A DNA stretch of 64,000 bases, taken from NCBI RefSeq assembly GCF_000716595.1, contig NZ_JNXC01000001.1, positions 620,001 to 684,000 of the forward strand. The letters are read 5' to 3'. This document shows positions 51,535 through 59,840 of the stretch, one piece after another. Under the pieces are notes generated by a model. It saw only the letters and a program-made list of their open reading frames with translations. It searched no databases and was not told the DNA's origin. Position numbers and translations under genes: made by a program. Origin of the DNA: Saccharothrix sp. NRRL B-16314 (GTDB lineage: Bacteria > Actinomycetota > Actinomycetes > Mycobacteriales > Pseudonocardiaceae). Each line of letters starts with the position of its first letter. Within the stretch, counting starts at the first letter, position 1.

Positions 51535-52504
51535 CGAGTTCGGGGACCTTCTCCTCGAACGCCTCGACCATGGCGTCCCGGCCGACGAGGTTGAACTCGC
51601 GGCCGAGCGTCCGCATGATCGAGTTCTCGGTGGGCCGGTACAGGCCGGTCAGGTGGTAGCGGGCGCCTTCGAACGCGCCGACCACGCCGCCGTCGGGCGA
51701 GGTCCGCCCCAGGTAGGCGGACCACTTCGCGCCGGCGGGGTCCGCGGTGACGTTGACCTCGGTCGGCTCGCCGCCGCTGTACCGGTCGTACGGGTAGTCG
51801 TACTCGTCGGCCAGCCCGCCGATCGAGTGCCCCAGCTCGTGCACCGCGATCTGCCCGGCCTGGTCGTTCGCACCGGCCGCGGTCGCCACGCCACCGCCCG
51901 CGCCGCCGTACTTGGCCGTGTTGCCGAGCGCGATGACCTGGTCGGCCTGCGGTGCGAGGGCGGCGAACTGGGCCGCCTTGGTCTGGTTCACGCACAGCAG
52001 GCGTTCGGTCTGGACGTCCCGGCCCTGGCACCAGAAGCCCATGTCCAGGGCGGTGTCGCGGTCGCTGCCGAGAGCGGGGTCGTGGTCCACGCCGGACTCG
52101 TTCGACACGACGTCGACCTGCCAGACGTTGAAGTACTGGCGGTAGGACTCGAACGGCTCCACGGCGGCCAGCTCGGTCCACTTGTCCACCACGTGGGTGT
52201 GGAAGGCGTCGAGTTCGGCGGCCGTGTAGCCGTCGCCGACGAACACCAGGTCGAACCGCTGGTCGGACGGGCCGGTCTGCTGCACGGGGACGACGTCGGC
52301 CGCCACGTCGGCGGGTTCGGCGGCGGATTCGACGATGCGCGGCACCGGGGTGCGGGAGATCGCGCCGTCCGGCGAGAAGACCTCCACCCACTCGACCTCG
52401 GGCGGTGCGGTCGGCGTCGGCTCCGCGGCGTCGCCGGGCAGGGGCACGGCGACGACGGCGAAGGCGACAGCCAGCACGGGCAGGGTGAGCCGGTGTGCGC
52501 GCAT
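51509..52504 (-). CDS. Secreted M64 family metallopeptidase
   Basis: A 331-residue protein. A signal peptide (core about 8-22, cleavage near GDAAEP) is followed by a zinc-peptidase domain with HELGHSIGGLADEY (His222, Glu223, His226), matching the IgA-peptidase M64 family. FVGDGYTAAELDAF in the first half is also typical. It should act outside the cell on unknown proteins. The ATG has TAGCGT 6 nt upstream. It lies antisense between the TlpA-like and ccdA genes of the cytochrome c cluster. Confidence 0.88.
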   Translation of the reverse strand: MRAHRLTLPVLAVAFAVVAVPLPGDAAEPTPTAPPEVEWVEVFSPDGAISRTPVPRIVESAAEPADVAADVVPVQQTGPSDQRFDLVFVGDGYTAAELDAFHTHVVDKWTELAAVEPFESYRQYFNVWQVDVVSNESGVDHDPALGSDRDTALDMGFWCQGRDVQTERLLCVNQTKAAQFAALAPQADQVIALGNTAKYGGAGGGVATAAGANDQAGQIAVHELGHSIGGLADEYDYPYDRYSGGEPTEVNVTADPAGAKWSAYLGRTSPDGGVVGAFEGARYHLTGLYRPTENSIMRTLGREFNLVGRDAMVEAFEEKVPELATPPRPAP

Positions 52505-52510
52505 GCCGTC

Positions 52511-52516
52511 ACGCTA
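52511..52516 (-). promoter_or_regulatory. -10 element (TAGCGT) for the M64 peptidase
   Basis: TAGCGT on the minus strand lies 6 nt before the ATG at 52504, and no ribosome binding site is seen. Confidence 0.5.
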
Positions 52517-52686
52517 TGAAGTGGGCTGATCACCCACAAGGGTGGATGGTCGGGTTTAAGGCACCACTCGATCGGGTAAGAGGGCCGCCGTCTCACACGC
52601 TGCGCTGCTGGCCGTGGTGCGCTTCCCCCGTGTGATGTGGGTCGCCCATAAGGGATGCCGGTGGACGGCGTCAAGTCACGTCTACC

Positions 52687-52692
52687 TACCCT
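52687..52692 (+). promoter_or_regulatory. -10 element (TACCCT) for leaderless ccdA
   Basis: TACCCT ends 7 nt before the GTG at 52700. This supports that GTG as the ccdA start over the in-frame ATG at 52655. Confidence 0.55.
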
Positions 52693-52699
52693 GGACGAC

Positions 52700-53476
52700 G
52701 TGAACCCGACCGATCTGGCCACCTCGGGCCCGATCCTGCTCGCGACCGGGGTGGCGGTGCTCGCCGGGGCGATCTCGTTCGCCTCGCCCTGCGTCGTCCC
52801 GCTGGTGCCGGGCTACCTCGCGTACCTCGCGGGCCTGGTCGGGGCGGACGCACCCGCGGTCGCCGACGGCGAGGACCGGAAGACCGGCCGCTGGCGGGTC
52901 GCGGGCGCGGCGCTGCTGTTCGTCCTCGGCTTCACGGTCGTGTTCTCCCTGACGTCGTTCGTGGTGCTCGGCCTGACCGACCTGTTCTGGTTCCAGGAAG
53001 ACCTGCTCCAGCGCATCGGCGGCGTCATCACCATCGCCATGGGCCTGGTGTTCATCGGCCTCGTACCCGCCCTCCAGCGGGACGTCCGCGTGCGCCGCAC
53101 CCCGAACGCGGGCCTGATCGGCGCACCACTGCTGGGCGGCGTCTTCGCGCTCGGCTGGACCCCGTGCCTCGGCCCGACGCTGATGGGCGTCATGGCGCTG
53201 GCCCGCAGCAGCGAGGTCGGTCCGGCCACCGCCCGCGGCGCGGTGCTGGTGCTCGCGTACTGCCTCGGCCTCGGCCTGCCGTTCATCCTCATCGCGCTGG
53301 GCGCGCGCTGGGCGGTCCGGGTGACCGGCTGGCTCCGCACCCACGTCCGCCAGGTGCAGGTGTTCGGCGGCGCGCTGCTGATCGCGGTCGGCATCGCCCT
53401 GGTCACCGGCCTGTGGGGCGATTTCGTCGGCTGGCTGCGCGACGCCGTCGTCAACGACCTGAAACTGCCGTTGTAG
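52700..53476 (+). CDS. ccdA: Cytochrome c biogenesis thiol-disulfide transporter CcdA
   Basis: A 258-residue membrane protein with six hydrophobic segments. The conserved redox Cys are in SFASPCVVPLVPGYLAYLAG near the N-terminus and in LGWTPCLGPTLMGV at about 150. It carries electrons across the membrane to the TlpA-like lipoprotein to keep apocytochrome c thiols reduced. The GTG at 52700 is favoured by the -10 spacing. Its stop overlaps resB by one base (TAGTG), so ccdA-resB-ccsA is one operon. Confidence 0.93.
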   Translation: MNPTDLATSGPILLATGVAVLAGAISFASPCVVPLVPGYLAYLAGLVGADAPAVADGEDRKTGRWRVAGAALLFVLGFTVVFSLTSFVVLGLTDLFWFQEDLLQRIGGVITIAMGLVFIGLVPALQRDVRVRRTPNAGLIGAPLLGGVFALGWTPCLGPTLMGVMALARSSEVGPATARGAVLVLAYCLGLGLPFILIALGARWAVRVTGWLRTHVRQVQVFGGALLIAVGIALVTGLWGDFVGWLRDAVVNDLKLPL

Positions 53477-55020
53477 TGAGAGCCGTCCTCGCCTTCCTGC
53501 GCAACACGTGGCGCGGTCTCACGGCCATGCGCACCGCGTTGACCCTGCTGTTCCTGCTGGCCCTCGGCGCGATGCCGGGCGCACTCCTGCCGCAGCGGTC
53601 GCTGAACCCGCGCAGCGTCGACGAGTACATCGCGGACAACGGCTGGTGGGGCCGGTTCCTGGACGACCTCCAGTTCTACGACGTCTACGCCAGCATCTGG
53701 TTCTCCTCGATCTACGTGCTGCTGTTCGTGTCCCTGGTCGGCTGCCTGCTGCCGCGCACCTGGGAGTACTTCAAGCAGATGCGGGCCAAGCCCGTGCTCA
53801 CCCCGCGCAACCTGGCCCGCATGCCGCACCACGCCACGGCGGAGACCACGGCGAGCCCGCAGGCCGTGATCGAGCACGCCGAACGGCGGCTCAAGGGCTG
53901 GCGCAAGGTCACCGCCGAGGAAGAGGACGGCGTCCGCACGATCAGCGCCGAACGCGGCTACCTGCGCGAGACCGGCAACCTGGTCTTCCACTTCTCCCTG
54001 CTGGGCCTGCTGATCGCGTTCGCGCTGGGCAAGATGCTCGGCTACGAGGGCCAGGTCATCGTGCAGGCGAACGGCGGCCAGTTCTGCAACTCGGGCGTCT
54101 ACAACTACGACACGTTCCGGCCCGGCCTGCGCGTGGACGGCACGCAGCTGAACCAGTTCTGCGTGCGGGTGGACGACTTCGACGCCGCCTACCTGCACAG
54201 CGGGCAGGCGGAGAGCTTCCGCGCGGACATCCAGTACCAGTCCGGCGCCGACCTGGAGACGGGCACCTGGCGGCCGTACCCGCTGGAGGTCAACAGCCCC
54301 CTGCGCACCGCGGGCGACCGGGTCTACCTCCTCGGCCACGGCTACACGCCGCTGTTCACGGTCACCTTCCCGAACGGCCAGACCCGCACCGGCACCACCC
54401 AGTGGCGACCGGTCAACGAGGTCACGCTCGCGTCCGAGGGCGCGACGAAGTTCGACCCGCCGGACGTGCCGGACGCCGAGCAGCGCCGCAAGAGCCAGCT
54501 CGCGATCACCGGCCTGCTCGCGCCGACCGCCGTCTTCCGCGGTGAGCTGCTGGACTCCGGCTTCCCCGCGGCGAACGACCCGGCGGTGGCGATCGACGTC
54601 TACCGCGGCGACCTCGGCACCGACTCCGGCCGCGGCCAGTCCATCTTCTCCATCGACCAGAAGATGGTGGCGGACGGCAAGCTGGCCAAGGTCGCCCGGG
54701 AGAATCTCCGGCAGGGCGAGCAGCTGACGCTCGACGACGGCACCGTGATCCGCTTCGACGGCGTCCGCGACTGGGTGTCGCTGCAGGTGTCGCACGACCC
54801 GACCCAGGTGTGGGTGCTGCTGTTCTCCGTGCTGGTCATCCTGGGTCTGGGTGTGTCGCTGAGCATCAAGCGCCGCCGCGTCTGGGTGCGGGCGGCACCA
54901 GGCGGGGACGGGCGTACCGTTGTCGAGGTCGGCGGCCTCGCACGCACTGATCAGGCCGGTTACGGCGAGGAGTTCACCTCGGTGTCCCGGGACTTGCTCG
55001 CCCACGAGGAGGAGAGCTGA
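53476..55020 (+). CDS. resB: Cytochrome c maturation protein ResB (Ccs1)
   Basis: A 514-residue membrane protein. Three hydrophobic segments lie near 20-40, 75-95 and 170-192, a large outside domain follows (about 200-445), and a final helix lies near 450-470. The FLRNTWRGLTAMRTALTLLFLLAL opening region (in parts) and GYLRETGNLVFHFSLLGLL with its His are typical of ResB/Ccs1. With CcsA it forms the system II heme export and ligation complex. Start and stop overlap its neighbours by one base each. Confidence 0.92.
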   Translation: MRAVLAFLRNTWRGLTAMRTALTLLFLLALGAMPGALLPQRSLNPRSVDEYIADNGWWGRFLDDLQFYDVYASIWFSSIYVLLFVSLVGCLLPRTWEYFKQMRAKPVLTPRNLARMPHHATAETTASPQAVIEHAERRLKGWRKVTAEEEDGVRTISAERGYLRETGNLVFHFSLLGLLIAFALGKMLGYEGQVIVQANGGQFCNSGVYNYDTFRPGLRVDGTQLNQFCVRVDDFDAAYLHSGQAESFRADIQYQSGADLETGTWRPYPLEVNSPLRTAGDRVYLLGHGYTPLFTVTFPNGQTRTGTTQWRPVNEVTLASEGATKFDPPDVPDAEQRRKSQLAITGLLAPTAVFRGELLDSGFPAANDPAVAIDVYRGDLGTDSGRGQSIFSIDQKMVADGKLAKVARENLRQGEQLTLDDGTVIRFDGVRDWVSLQVSHDPTQVWVLLFSVLVILGLGVSLSIKRRRVWVRAAPGGDGRTVVEVGGLARTDQAGYGEEFTSVSRDLLAHEEES

Positions 55021-55961
55021 TGCCGACCGCGACCTTGGCGACGTACAGCGACTGGACGTACGGCGCCGCTGTGGCGATCTACTTCTTCGCCGCGGTCCTG
55101 TACCTGTGCGAAGCGGCGTTCGCCCGGCCCGTGAAGGCCAGGGAACTCGAATTCGTCGCGGCGGGCGGCACCCAGGCCGACGGCACGTGGACGCCCGGCC
55201 GGGTGACCAAGCCGGAGGTGTCCCGCGCCGAGCGACTGGGCGGCATGGGTGCGGCGCTGACCGTGCTCGGCGCCGCGCTGCAACTCGGTTCCCTGGTGCT
55301 GCGCGGCCTGGCGACCGAACGCGCGCCGTGGGGCAACATGTACGAGTACGGCTCGCTGTTGACGCTCGCGGCCGTGGTGACGTGGCTGGTGCTGTCCCGC
55401 ATGTTCCCGGTGCGCCGGCTCGGCGGGTTCGTGCTGGTGCCGATCGTGATCCTGATGTTCCTCGGCGGCACCGTCCTGTACGCCGACGCCGCGCCCGTGC
55501 AGCCCGCGCTCCAGTCGTACTGGCTCGTGGTGCACGTCTCGGTGATCTCGGTGTCCAGCGGCGTGCTGCTGGTGCCCGGTGTGGCCAGCGTCCTGTACCT
55601 GCTGAAGTCCTCGGGCCGCGCGCGGTTCCGCAAGCTGCCCGATTCCGACGTGCTGGACCGGCTCGCGTACCGCAGCACGGTGTTCGCGTTCCCGCTGTTC
55701 ACCATCGGCATCATCTGCGGCGCGATCTGGGCCGAGGCGGCGTGGGGCCGGTTCTGGGGCTGGGACCCGAAGGAGACGGTCGCGTTCGTGTCGTGGGTCG
55801 TCTACGCGGCGTACCTGCACGCGCGCGCCACCGCCGGGTGGCGTGGCCGGCCCGCCGCCTGGATCAACTCGCTCGGCTTCGTGCTGACCGTGTTCAACCT
55901 GTTCTTCATCAACCTCGTAACGACTGGGCTGCACTCGTACGCGGGCGTCGGCTCGCCGTAG
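55020..55961 (+). CDS. ccsA: Cytochrome c biogenesis protein CcsA/CcsB
   Basis: A 313-residue membrane protein with about eight hydrophobic segments. The heme-handling WWD-type motif is seen as FWGWDPKETVAF near residue 247, and conserved His appear before and after it (VVHVSVIS, YLHARAT). It binds heme on the outside and attaches it to apocytochrome c together with ResB. The ATG overlaps the resB stop by one base. A hairpin follows the gene. Confidence 0.94.
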   Translation: MPTATLATYSDWTYGAAVAIYFFAAVLYLCEAAFARPVKARELEFVAAGGTQADGTWTPGRVTKPEVSRAERLGGMGAALTVLGAALQLGSLVLRGLATERAPWGNMYEYGSLLTLAAVVTWLVLSRMFPVRRLGGFVLVPIVILMFLGGTVLYADAAPVQPALQSYWLVVHVSVISVSSGVLLVPGVASVLYLLKSSGRARFRKLPDSDVLDRLAYRSTVFAFPLFTIGIICGAIWAEAAWGRFWGWDPKETVAFVSWVVYAAYLHARATAGWRGRPAAWINSLGFVLTVFNLFFINLVTTGLHSYAGVGSP

Positions 55962-55980
55962 ACCATCACTTATGCGTGCC

Positions 55981-56012
55981 GTGCGCCCCGCCGCGCGGGT
56001 GGGTGGGCGCAC
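55981..56012 (+). terminator. Hairpin after ccsA
   Basis: GTGCGCCC (55981-55988) pairs with GGGCGCAC (56005-56012) 19 bp past the ccsA stop. The loop is GC-rich and there is no U-tract. Confidence 0.5.
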
Positions 56013-56107
56013 ACACCCAGTGAGATGGAACCACTGGTCGCCGACTACCGTCGGACGCGTGGGGTCGGGGAGGTCTCGATCCGCTTTGCTCAGGGAGGAC
56101 CCCAGCG

Positions 56108-57655
56108 GTGACCGGTCGCTACGAGAATCCTGAGCCGTCGTGGCCCCAGTCGGCCGGAGCGGACGGGCAGCAGCCCAACCCGAGCCAGTCCGGTGGCTAC
56201 CAGGTCGAGCCGGGGTCGGGTGCCCACTACGTCGACGCCCAGAACCAGAGTCCTCAGAACCCGAGTCCTCAGCACCCGACTCCGCAGAACCCGAGTTCTC
56301 AGCACCCGACTCCGCAGTACGCCGATCCGCAGTACGCCGAGCCCCAGTACGCGGACCCGGGCACCGTTTACATCGACCCGGCGCAGTCCGGCCCGGTGAC
56401 CGGTCCGCCGTCCGGCGGGTTCCCGGCGCAGTCCGGTCCGTACCAGGTGCAGGGGCAGCAGTCCGGCTCGTACCAGGTGCAGGGCCAGCAGTCCGGTCCG
56501 TACCAGGTGCAGGGCCAGCAGTCCGGTCCGTACCAGGTCCACGGGCAGCAGTCCGGGGCGTACCAGGTCTCGGGCCAGTCGGGCGCGTACCAGGTCTCGG
56601 GTGGCCAGTCCGGCCCCTACCCCGCGCCGGGCCAGCCGGGACCGCACCAGTCGGGACCGCACCAGTACCAGGGCGGGTTCCCCAACAACTTCCCGCAGAG
56701 CGTCCAGCCCCAGGCCGCGCCGCAGCCCCAGCGGGCCAACGCGAACGACATGTCCTCGCAGCAGCTGATCAAGCGCGCGAAGCGCCCACCGCAGTCCGGC
56801 TGGCGCAAGACCGTGCACTCGGTCACCGGTGGCCTGGTCAACCTCGGCGAGAGCCCGGCCGACCTGCGCCGGCGTGAGCTGATCGCCCGGATCAACCAGC
56901 CCCTGCGCGGCTGCTACAAGATCGCGATGCTGAGCCTCAAGGGCGGCGTCGGCAAGACCACGACGACGACCACGCTCGGCTCGACGTTCTCGTCGCTGCG
57001 CGGCGACCGCGTGATCGCGGTGGACGCCAACCCCGACCGCGGCACGCTGGCGCTGAAGGTGCCGAGGGAGACCACGGCCACCGTGCGGCACCTGCTGCGC
57101 GACGCCTCGAAGATCACCCGGTACAGCGACGTGCGCGCGTACACCTCGCAGTCGCCCAGCCGCCTCGAAGTGCTGGCGTCCGAGCAGGACCCGGCGGTGT
57201 CGGAGGCGTTCAGCGACCAGGACTACCTGCGCACGGTCACGTTGCTGGAGCTGTTCTACAACATCGTCCTCACCGACTGCGGCACCGGTTTGATGCACTC
57301 GGCCATGAAGGGCGTGCTGGACCAGGCCGACTCGCTGGTGCTCGTCTCGTCCGGCTCGGTGGACGGCGCGCAGACGTCGGCGGCGACGCTGGACTGGCTG
57401 GACGCGCACGGCTACCGGGACCTGGTCGCCAAGTCGGTCGCGGTGATCAACTCGGTGCGGCCGGGCTCGGGCAAGGTCGACCTGGACAAGCTGGCCGCGC
57501 ACTTCGCGCAGCGCTGCCGCGCCGTGGTGCGCATCCCGTTCGACACGCACCTCGAAGAGGGCGCGGAGATCGAGCTGGACAAGCTGGGCCCGGAGACCCG
57601 CCTGGCCCTGCTGGAACTCGCCGCCACGGTGGCCGACGACTTCCCCAACAACTAG
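56108..57655 (+). CDS. MinD/ParA-like ATPase with long repeat-rich N-terminus
   Basis: A 515-residue protein. The first ~220 residues are low-complexity: QNPSPQHPTPQ repeats, YADPQYAEPQ repeats and seven QSGPYQVQGQ-type decapeptides. Residues 270-515 form a ParA/MinD-like ATPase with deviant Walker A SLKGGVGKTTTTTTLG, VIAVDANPDRGTL and Walker-B-like IVLTDCGTGLM. A similar ATPase follows ccsA in mycobacteria, and the layout resembles EspI-type proteins of ESX clusters. AGGGAGG precedes the GTG. Its partner and cargo are unknown. A bidirectional terminator follows. Confidence 0.8.
   Translation: MTGRYENPEPSWPQSAGADGQQPNPSQSGGYQVEPGSGAHYVDAQNQSPQNPSPQHPTPQNPSSQHPTPQYADPQYAEPQYADPGTVYIDPAQSGPVTGPPSGGFPAQSGPYQVQGQQSGSYQVQGQQSGPYQVQGQQSGPYQVHGQQSGAYQVSGQSGAYQVSGGQSGPYPAPGQPGPHQSGPHQYQGGFPNNFPQSVQPQAAPQPQRANANDMSSQQLIKRAKRPPQSGWRKTVHSVTGGLVNLGESPADLRRRELIARINQPLRGCYKIAMLSLKGGVGKTTTTTTLGSTFSSLRGDRVIAVDANPDRGTLALKVPRETTATVRHLLRDASKITRYSDVRAYTSQSPSRLEVLASEQDPAVSEAFSDQDYLRTVTLLELFYNIVLTDCGTGLMHSAMKGVLDQADSLVLVSSGSVDGAQTSAATLDWLDAHGYRDLVAKSVAVINSVRPGSGKVDLDKLAAHFAQRCRAVVRIPFDTHLEEGAEIELDKLGPETRLALLELAATVADDFPNN
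56429..56635 (+). repeat. Seven ~30-bp in-frame tandem repeats (QSGPYQVQGQ type)
   Basis: Units start at 56429, 56459, 56489, 56519, 56549, 56576 and 56606. All are 30 bp except the fifth, which lacks one codon. They code Gln-Ser-Gly-Pro/Ala/Ser-Tyr-Gln-Val decapeptides in the MinD-like protein. Confidence 0.88.
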
Positions 57656-57684
57656 CTGCTACCCGGACTGGGCTTCGGCACGAC

Positions 57685-57711
57685 AAGGGGCCTCACTCGC
57701 TGAGGCCCCTT
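57685..57711. terminator. Bidirectional terminator between MinD-like and small membrane protein genes
   Basis: AAGGGGCCTCA (57685-57695) pairs perfectly with TGAGGCCCCTT (57701-57711) around CTCGC. It has T-rich ends on both strands and sits between two convergent stop codons (57655 and 57717). Confidence 0.85.
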
Positions 57712-57716
57712 CCCGG

Positions 57717-57899
57717 TCACTCTTCGTCGTCCGGCTTCTTCTTGCGCTGTTCACCGAGCTTGCGCAGGAAGTCGGGGTCGTCGTCCGGTGCCAACGCGCG
57801 ACGACGGCCGGGGGCGATCTCGACCCTGTTCGGCCCGAACGCACGCCACAGCAGCACGGCGATGGTGAGCGCACCGATCATCGCGAGCACGTAGATCAT
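57717..57899 (-). CDS. Small single-helix membrane protein
   Basis: A 60-residue protein. One N-terminal hydrophobic helix (MIYVLAMIGALTIAVLLWRAF) is followed by a basic and then acidic soluble tail with DDDPDFLRKLGEQRKKK. The start is fixed by an AAAGGAGGT ribosome binding site 7 nt upstream on the minus strand. A longer frame from 57947 lacks one. It lies 52 bp downstream of bldC on the same strand and may share its transcript. The function is unknown. Confidence 0.75.
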   Translation of the reverse strand: MIYVLAMIGALTIAVLLWRAFGPNRVEIAPGRRRALAPDDDPDFLRKLGEQRKKKPDDEE

Positions 57900-57951
57900 G
57901 GTCGCCACCTCCTTTGCCACGAGATTACCCGTGTCGCGGAGGTGCACGTCC

Positions 57952-58170
57952 TCAGTGCCGGACCGGTTCGGTCGCCTCGGTGGTCAGCTGCGTCAGGAGC
58001 TGCTGGACTTCGGACTCGCGGAACCGGCGGTGGCCGCCCGGGGTCCGGATCGAGCCGATGCGGCCCGCGGTCGCCCAGCGGGTCACCGTCTTCGGGTCTA
58101 CCCGGAACAAGGTCGCGACCTCACCCGGTGTGAGCAGCCGTTCCCCCTGGTGTCCCTGCGTCAAGGTCAC
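57952..58170 (-). CDS. bldC: Developmental transcriptional regulator BldC
   Basis: A 72-residue MerR-like DNA-binding protein. LLTPGEVATLFRVDPKTVTRW, then GRIGSIRTPGGHRRFRESEVQQLL, is nearly the BldC sequence I recall from Streptomyces. It binds DNA cooperatively at direct repeats and holds back early sporulation genes. GGGGAGG at 58184-58178 on the minus strand sets the GTG at 58170. It has a monomeric winged helix and no ligand domain. Confidence 0.93.
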   Translation of the reverse strand: MTLTQGHQGERLLTPGEVATLFRVDPKTVTRWATAGRIGSIRTPGGHRRFRESEVQQLLTQLTTEATEPVRH

Positions 58171-58326
58171 AGTCAATCCTCCCCGGTGGCGAACAGACGT
58201 ACCGGACGCATCGTGGCATCCCACCCGTCGGGTACTCGAACGCTTGGGTGATGGTAAAGAGGTAGTAAGGGACGAAGCGCGCGGTTCGGACATGCCGCCC
58301 GCGGCGTGCGCGAACGCCCATGGGCC

Positions 58327-58332
58327 TACCCT
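58327..58332 (+). promoter_or_regulatory. -10 element (TACCCT) for the leaderless Lrp/AsnC gene
   Basis: TACCCT ends 7 nt before the GTG at 58340, and no ribosome binding site is present. Confidence 0.55.
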
Positions 58333-58339
58333 GTGACCG

Positions 58340-58807
58340 GTGGACGCTCTTGATCGCCAGATCATCGCCGCCCTGCGGGAGAACGGTCGGGCCACCTACG
58401 CCGACCTGGGCCGCAAGGTGGGCCTGTCGGCCTCCGCCGTGCACGAGCGGGTCGGCAAGCTCGAATCCACCGGCGTGATCGTCGGCTACCACGCGGTGGT
58501 CGACCCGAGCGCCGTCGGTCTCGGCGTGACCGCGCTGGTCAGCATCCACCCGACGGACACGGCGGACGACGACGAGCTGGCACTCGCGCTGGCCGAGCTG
58601 GTCGAGGTCGAGTCGTGCTACCGGGTGGCGGGTGACGAGTCGTTCATCGTCAAGGTGCGGGTCGCCACGGTGGACGACCTGGAGCGCGCGCTGGGGCGGT
58701 TGCGGCGCATCCAGGGCGTCGCGCGCACCCGCACGACGGTCGTGCTGTCCACCCGGTTCGAGGGCCGTCCCAACACCGCGGCGGCCGGTCCCGCGGGCGA
58801 CGCGTAA
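58340..58807 (+). CDS. Lrp/AsnC family transcriptional regulator
   Basis: A 155-residue protein. The N-terminal helix-turn-helix (LDRQIIAALRENGRATYADLG, then LSASAVHERVGKLESTGVI) is followed by an RAM/AsnC ligand-binding domain (YRVAGDESFIVKVRVATVDDLE). It likely responds to an amino acid. The effector and targets are unknown. The GTG start is supported by the -10 spacing. The DUF4229 gene follows by 11 bp and has its own possible -10 overlapping this gene's stop. Confidence 0.9.
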   Translation: MDALDRQIIAALRENGRATYADLGRKVGLSASAVHERVGKLESTGVIVGYHAVVDPSAVGLGVTALVSIHPTDTADDDELALALAELVEVESCYRVAGDESFIVKVRVATVDDLERALGRLRRIQGVARTRTTVVLSTRFEGRPNTAAAGPAGDA

Positions 58808-58818
58808 CCTGGTGAACC

Positions 58819-59079
58819 GTGCACCTGGGTCGTGATGTGACGCTCTACATCGGCGCGCGCCTGGGCATGGTCGCCGCGGTCACCGCGCTGCTCGTGCTCG
58901 CCAACGTGCCGCTCCTGGTCGCCCTCGCCGTCGGTGTGGTGGTGGCGCTGCCGCTGTCGCTGTTCGTGTTCCGCGGGTTGCGGACGCGGGTCGCGCAGGG
59001 GCTGGAGGAGAAGCAGGCCGTGCGCCGCGCCGAACGCGAGAAGCTGCGCGCCCAGTTGCGCGGCGACACCACCGCCTGA
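58819..59079 (+). CDS. DUF4229 family membrane protein
   Basis: An 86-residue protein with two hydrophobic segments (about 8-28 and 31-52) and a basic/acidic C-terminal helix (VAQGLEEKQAVRRAEREKL), as in the DUF4229 family of unknown function. TAACCT (58805-58810) ends 8 nt before the GTG and overlaps the stop of the Lrp gene. Confidence 0.75.
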   Translation: MHLGRDVTLYIGARLGMVAAVTALLVLANVPLLVALAVGVVVALPLSLFVFRGLRTRVAQGLEEKQAVRRAEREKLRAQLRGDTTA

Positions 59080-59092
59080 CCCCGGCTCCCCG

Positions 59093-59392
59093 CTAGACGA
59101 CCAGCAGGATCGCCCCGCCGAGGTTCGCCAGCACCATCACGGCCAGCACCGCGCCGACCTTCGTGCTCCCGCGCAGGTGCAGGGCCAGCGCCAGCACCCC
59201 GATCGGCAGCGTCACCGGTCCTCGTTCCCGGTGCGCCACGCGGACCGCGCCGAACGCCACGCCCAGCGGGCTCAGGCCGAGCTCCCGGGCGCCCTCCACG
59301 TCGGCCCGCCACTGCTCCAGGTAACGGTCTCTCTGCGCCTGTGGGAGCAGCGTGGCCGCCGCTCTGACCACGGCCAGGGCGAATCGGGTCAT
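59093..59392 (-). CDS. Small membrane protein paired with a PadR regulator
   Basis: A 99-residue protein with an amphipathic N-terminal half (ALAVVRAAATLLPQAQRDRYLEQW, in parts) and hydrophobic segments near 58-70 and 80-97. Membrane proteins of this kind commonly follow padR genes, as here with a 4-bp overlap (ATGA). It may be the regulator's target or partner. The function is unknown. Confidence 0.65.
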   Translation of the reverse strand: MTRFALAVVRAAATLLPQAQRDRYLEQWRADVEGARELGLSPLGVAFGAVRVAHRERGPVTLPIGVLALALHLRGSTKVGAVLAVMVLANLGGAILLVV

Positions 59393-59697
59393 CGGGCGGC
59401 CTCCGGTCGGGTCGCGGGCACGGGCCTGGCCTTCTTCGCGCACACCTTGATCGCCTCGCGGGCGCCTCCGGGGGTGAGCACGTACATCCGGCGGCGCGGG
59501 CCGCGGCGTTCGCTGTCGTCGTCCCAGGACGACGTGACCCACCCGGCCCGTTCCAGGCGGTCGAGCAGCGGGTACACGCTGCCGGACGGGCGTCCGGTCA
59601 GCTTGATGATCTCCAGGCCCCAGCGCGGCTGGTCGCTACCGAGCAGCACTCCCAGCACGTCGACCGTGGCCCCTCCGATGCGTCCGAGTGGCTCCAC
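59389..59697 (-). CDS. PadR family transcriptional regulator
   Basis: A 102-residue winged-helix protein. VDVLGVLLGSDQPRWGLEIIKLTG, in parts, then PSGSVYPLLDRLERAGWV is the recognition region, and RMYVLTPGG is the wing. It belongs to the short PadR-s2 group. TAGACT 6 nt before the GTG suggests a leaderless transcript, and an inverted repeat overlaps it, fitting autoregulation. It forms an operon with the membrane-protein gene. Confidence 0.88.
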   Translation of the reverse strand: MEPLGRIGGATVDVLGVLLGSDQPRWGLEIIKLTGRPSGSVYPLLDRLERAGWVTSSWDDDSERRGPRRRMYVLTPGGAREAIKVCAKKARPVPATRPEAAR

Positions 59698-59703
59698 GCC
59701 TTC

Positions 59704-59719
59704 AGTCTACCTATGTAGA
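59704..59719 (-). promoter_or_regulatory. PadR promoter with overlapping inverted repeat
   Basis: The minus-strand -10 TAGACT (59709-59704) ends 6 nt before the GTG of padR. TCTAC-CTAT-GTAGA (59706-59719) is an inverted repeat overlapping it. A PadR dimer bound there would block the promoter. Confidence 0.45.
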
Positions 59720-59840
59720 TTAAGGCTTGTCCACCGGTTTGGGCGCTGTGGAGGTGGCCAGTTGGTAAGTACCGTTCTGATTCGCCACCACGTAATTCTG
59801 TGGCAATCCCCGGTATTCCAAGTGGTGAAAGGGCATCCCT

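Noticed and set aside
52813..55005. 730-codon open frame antisense to ccdA-resB
   Set aside because: The composition is Arg/Gln/Gly/His-rich without any domain, typical of antisense shadows in GC-rich DNA, and the sense genes are well supported.
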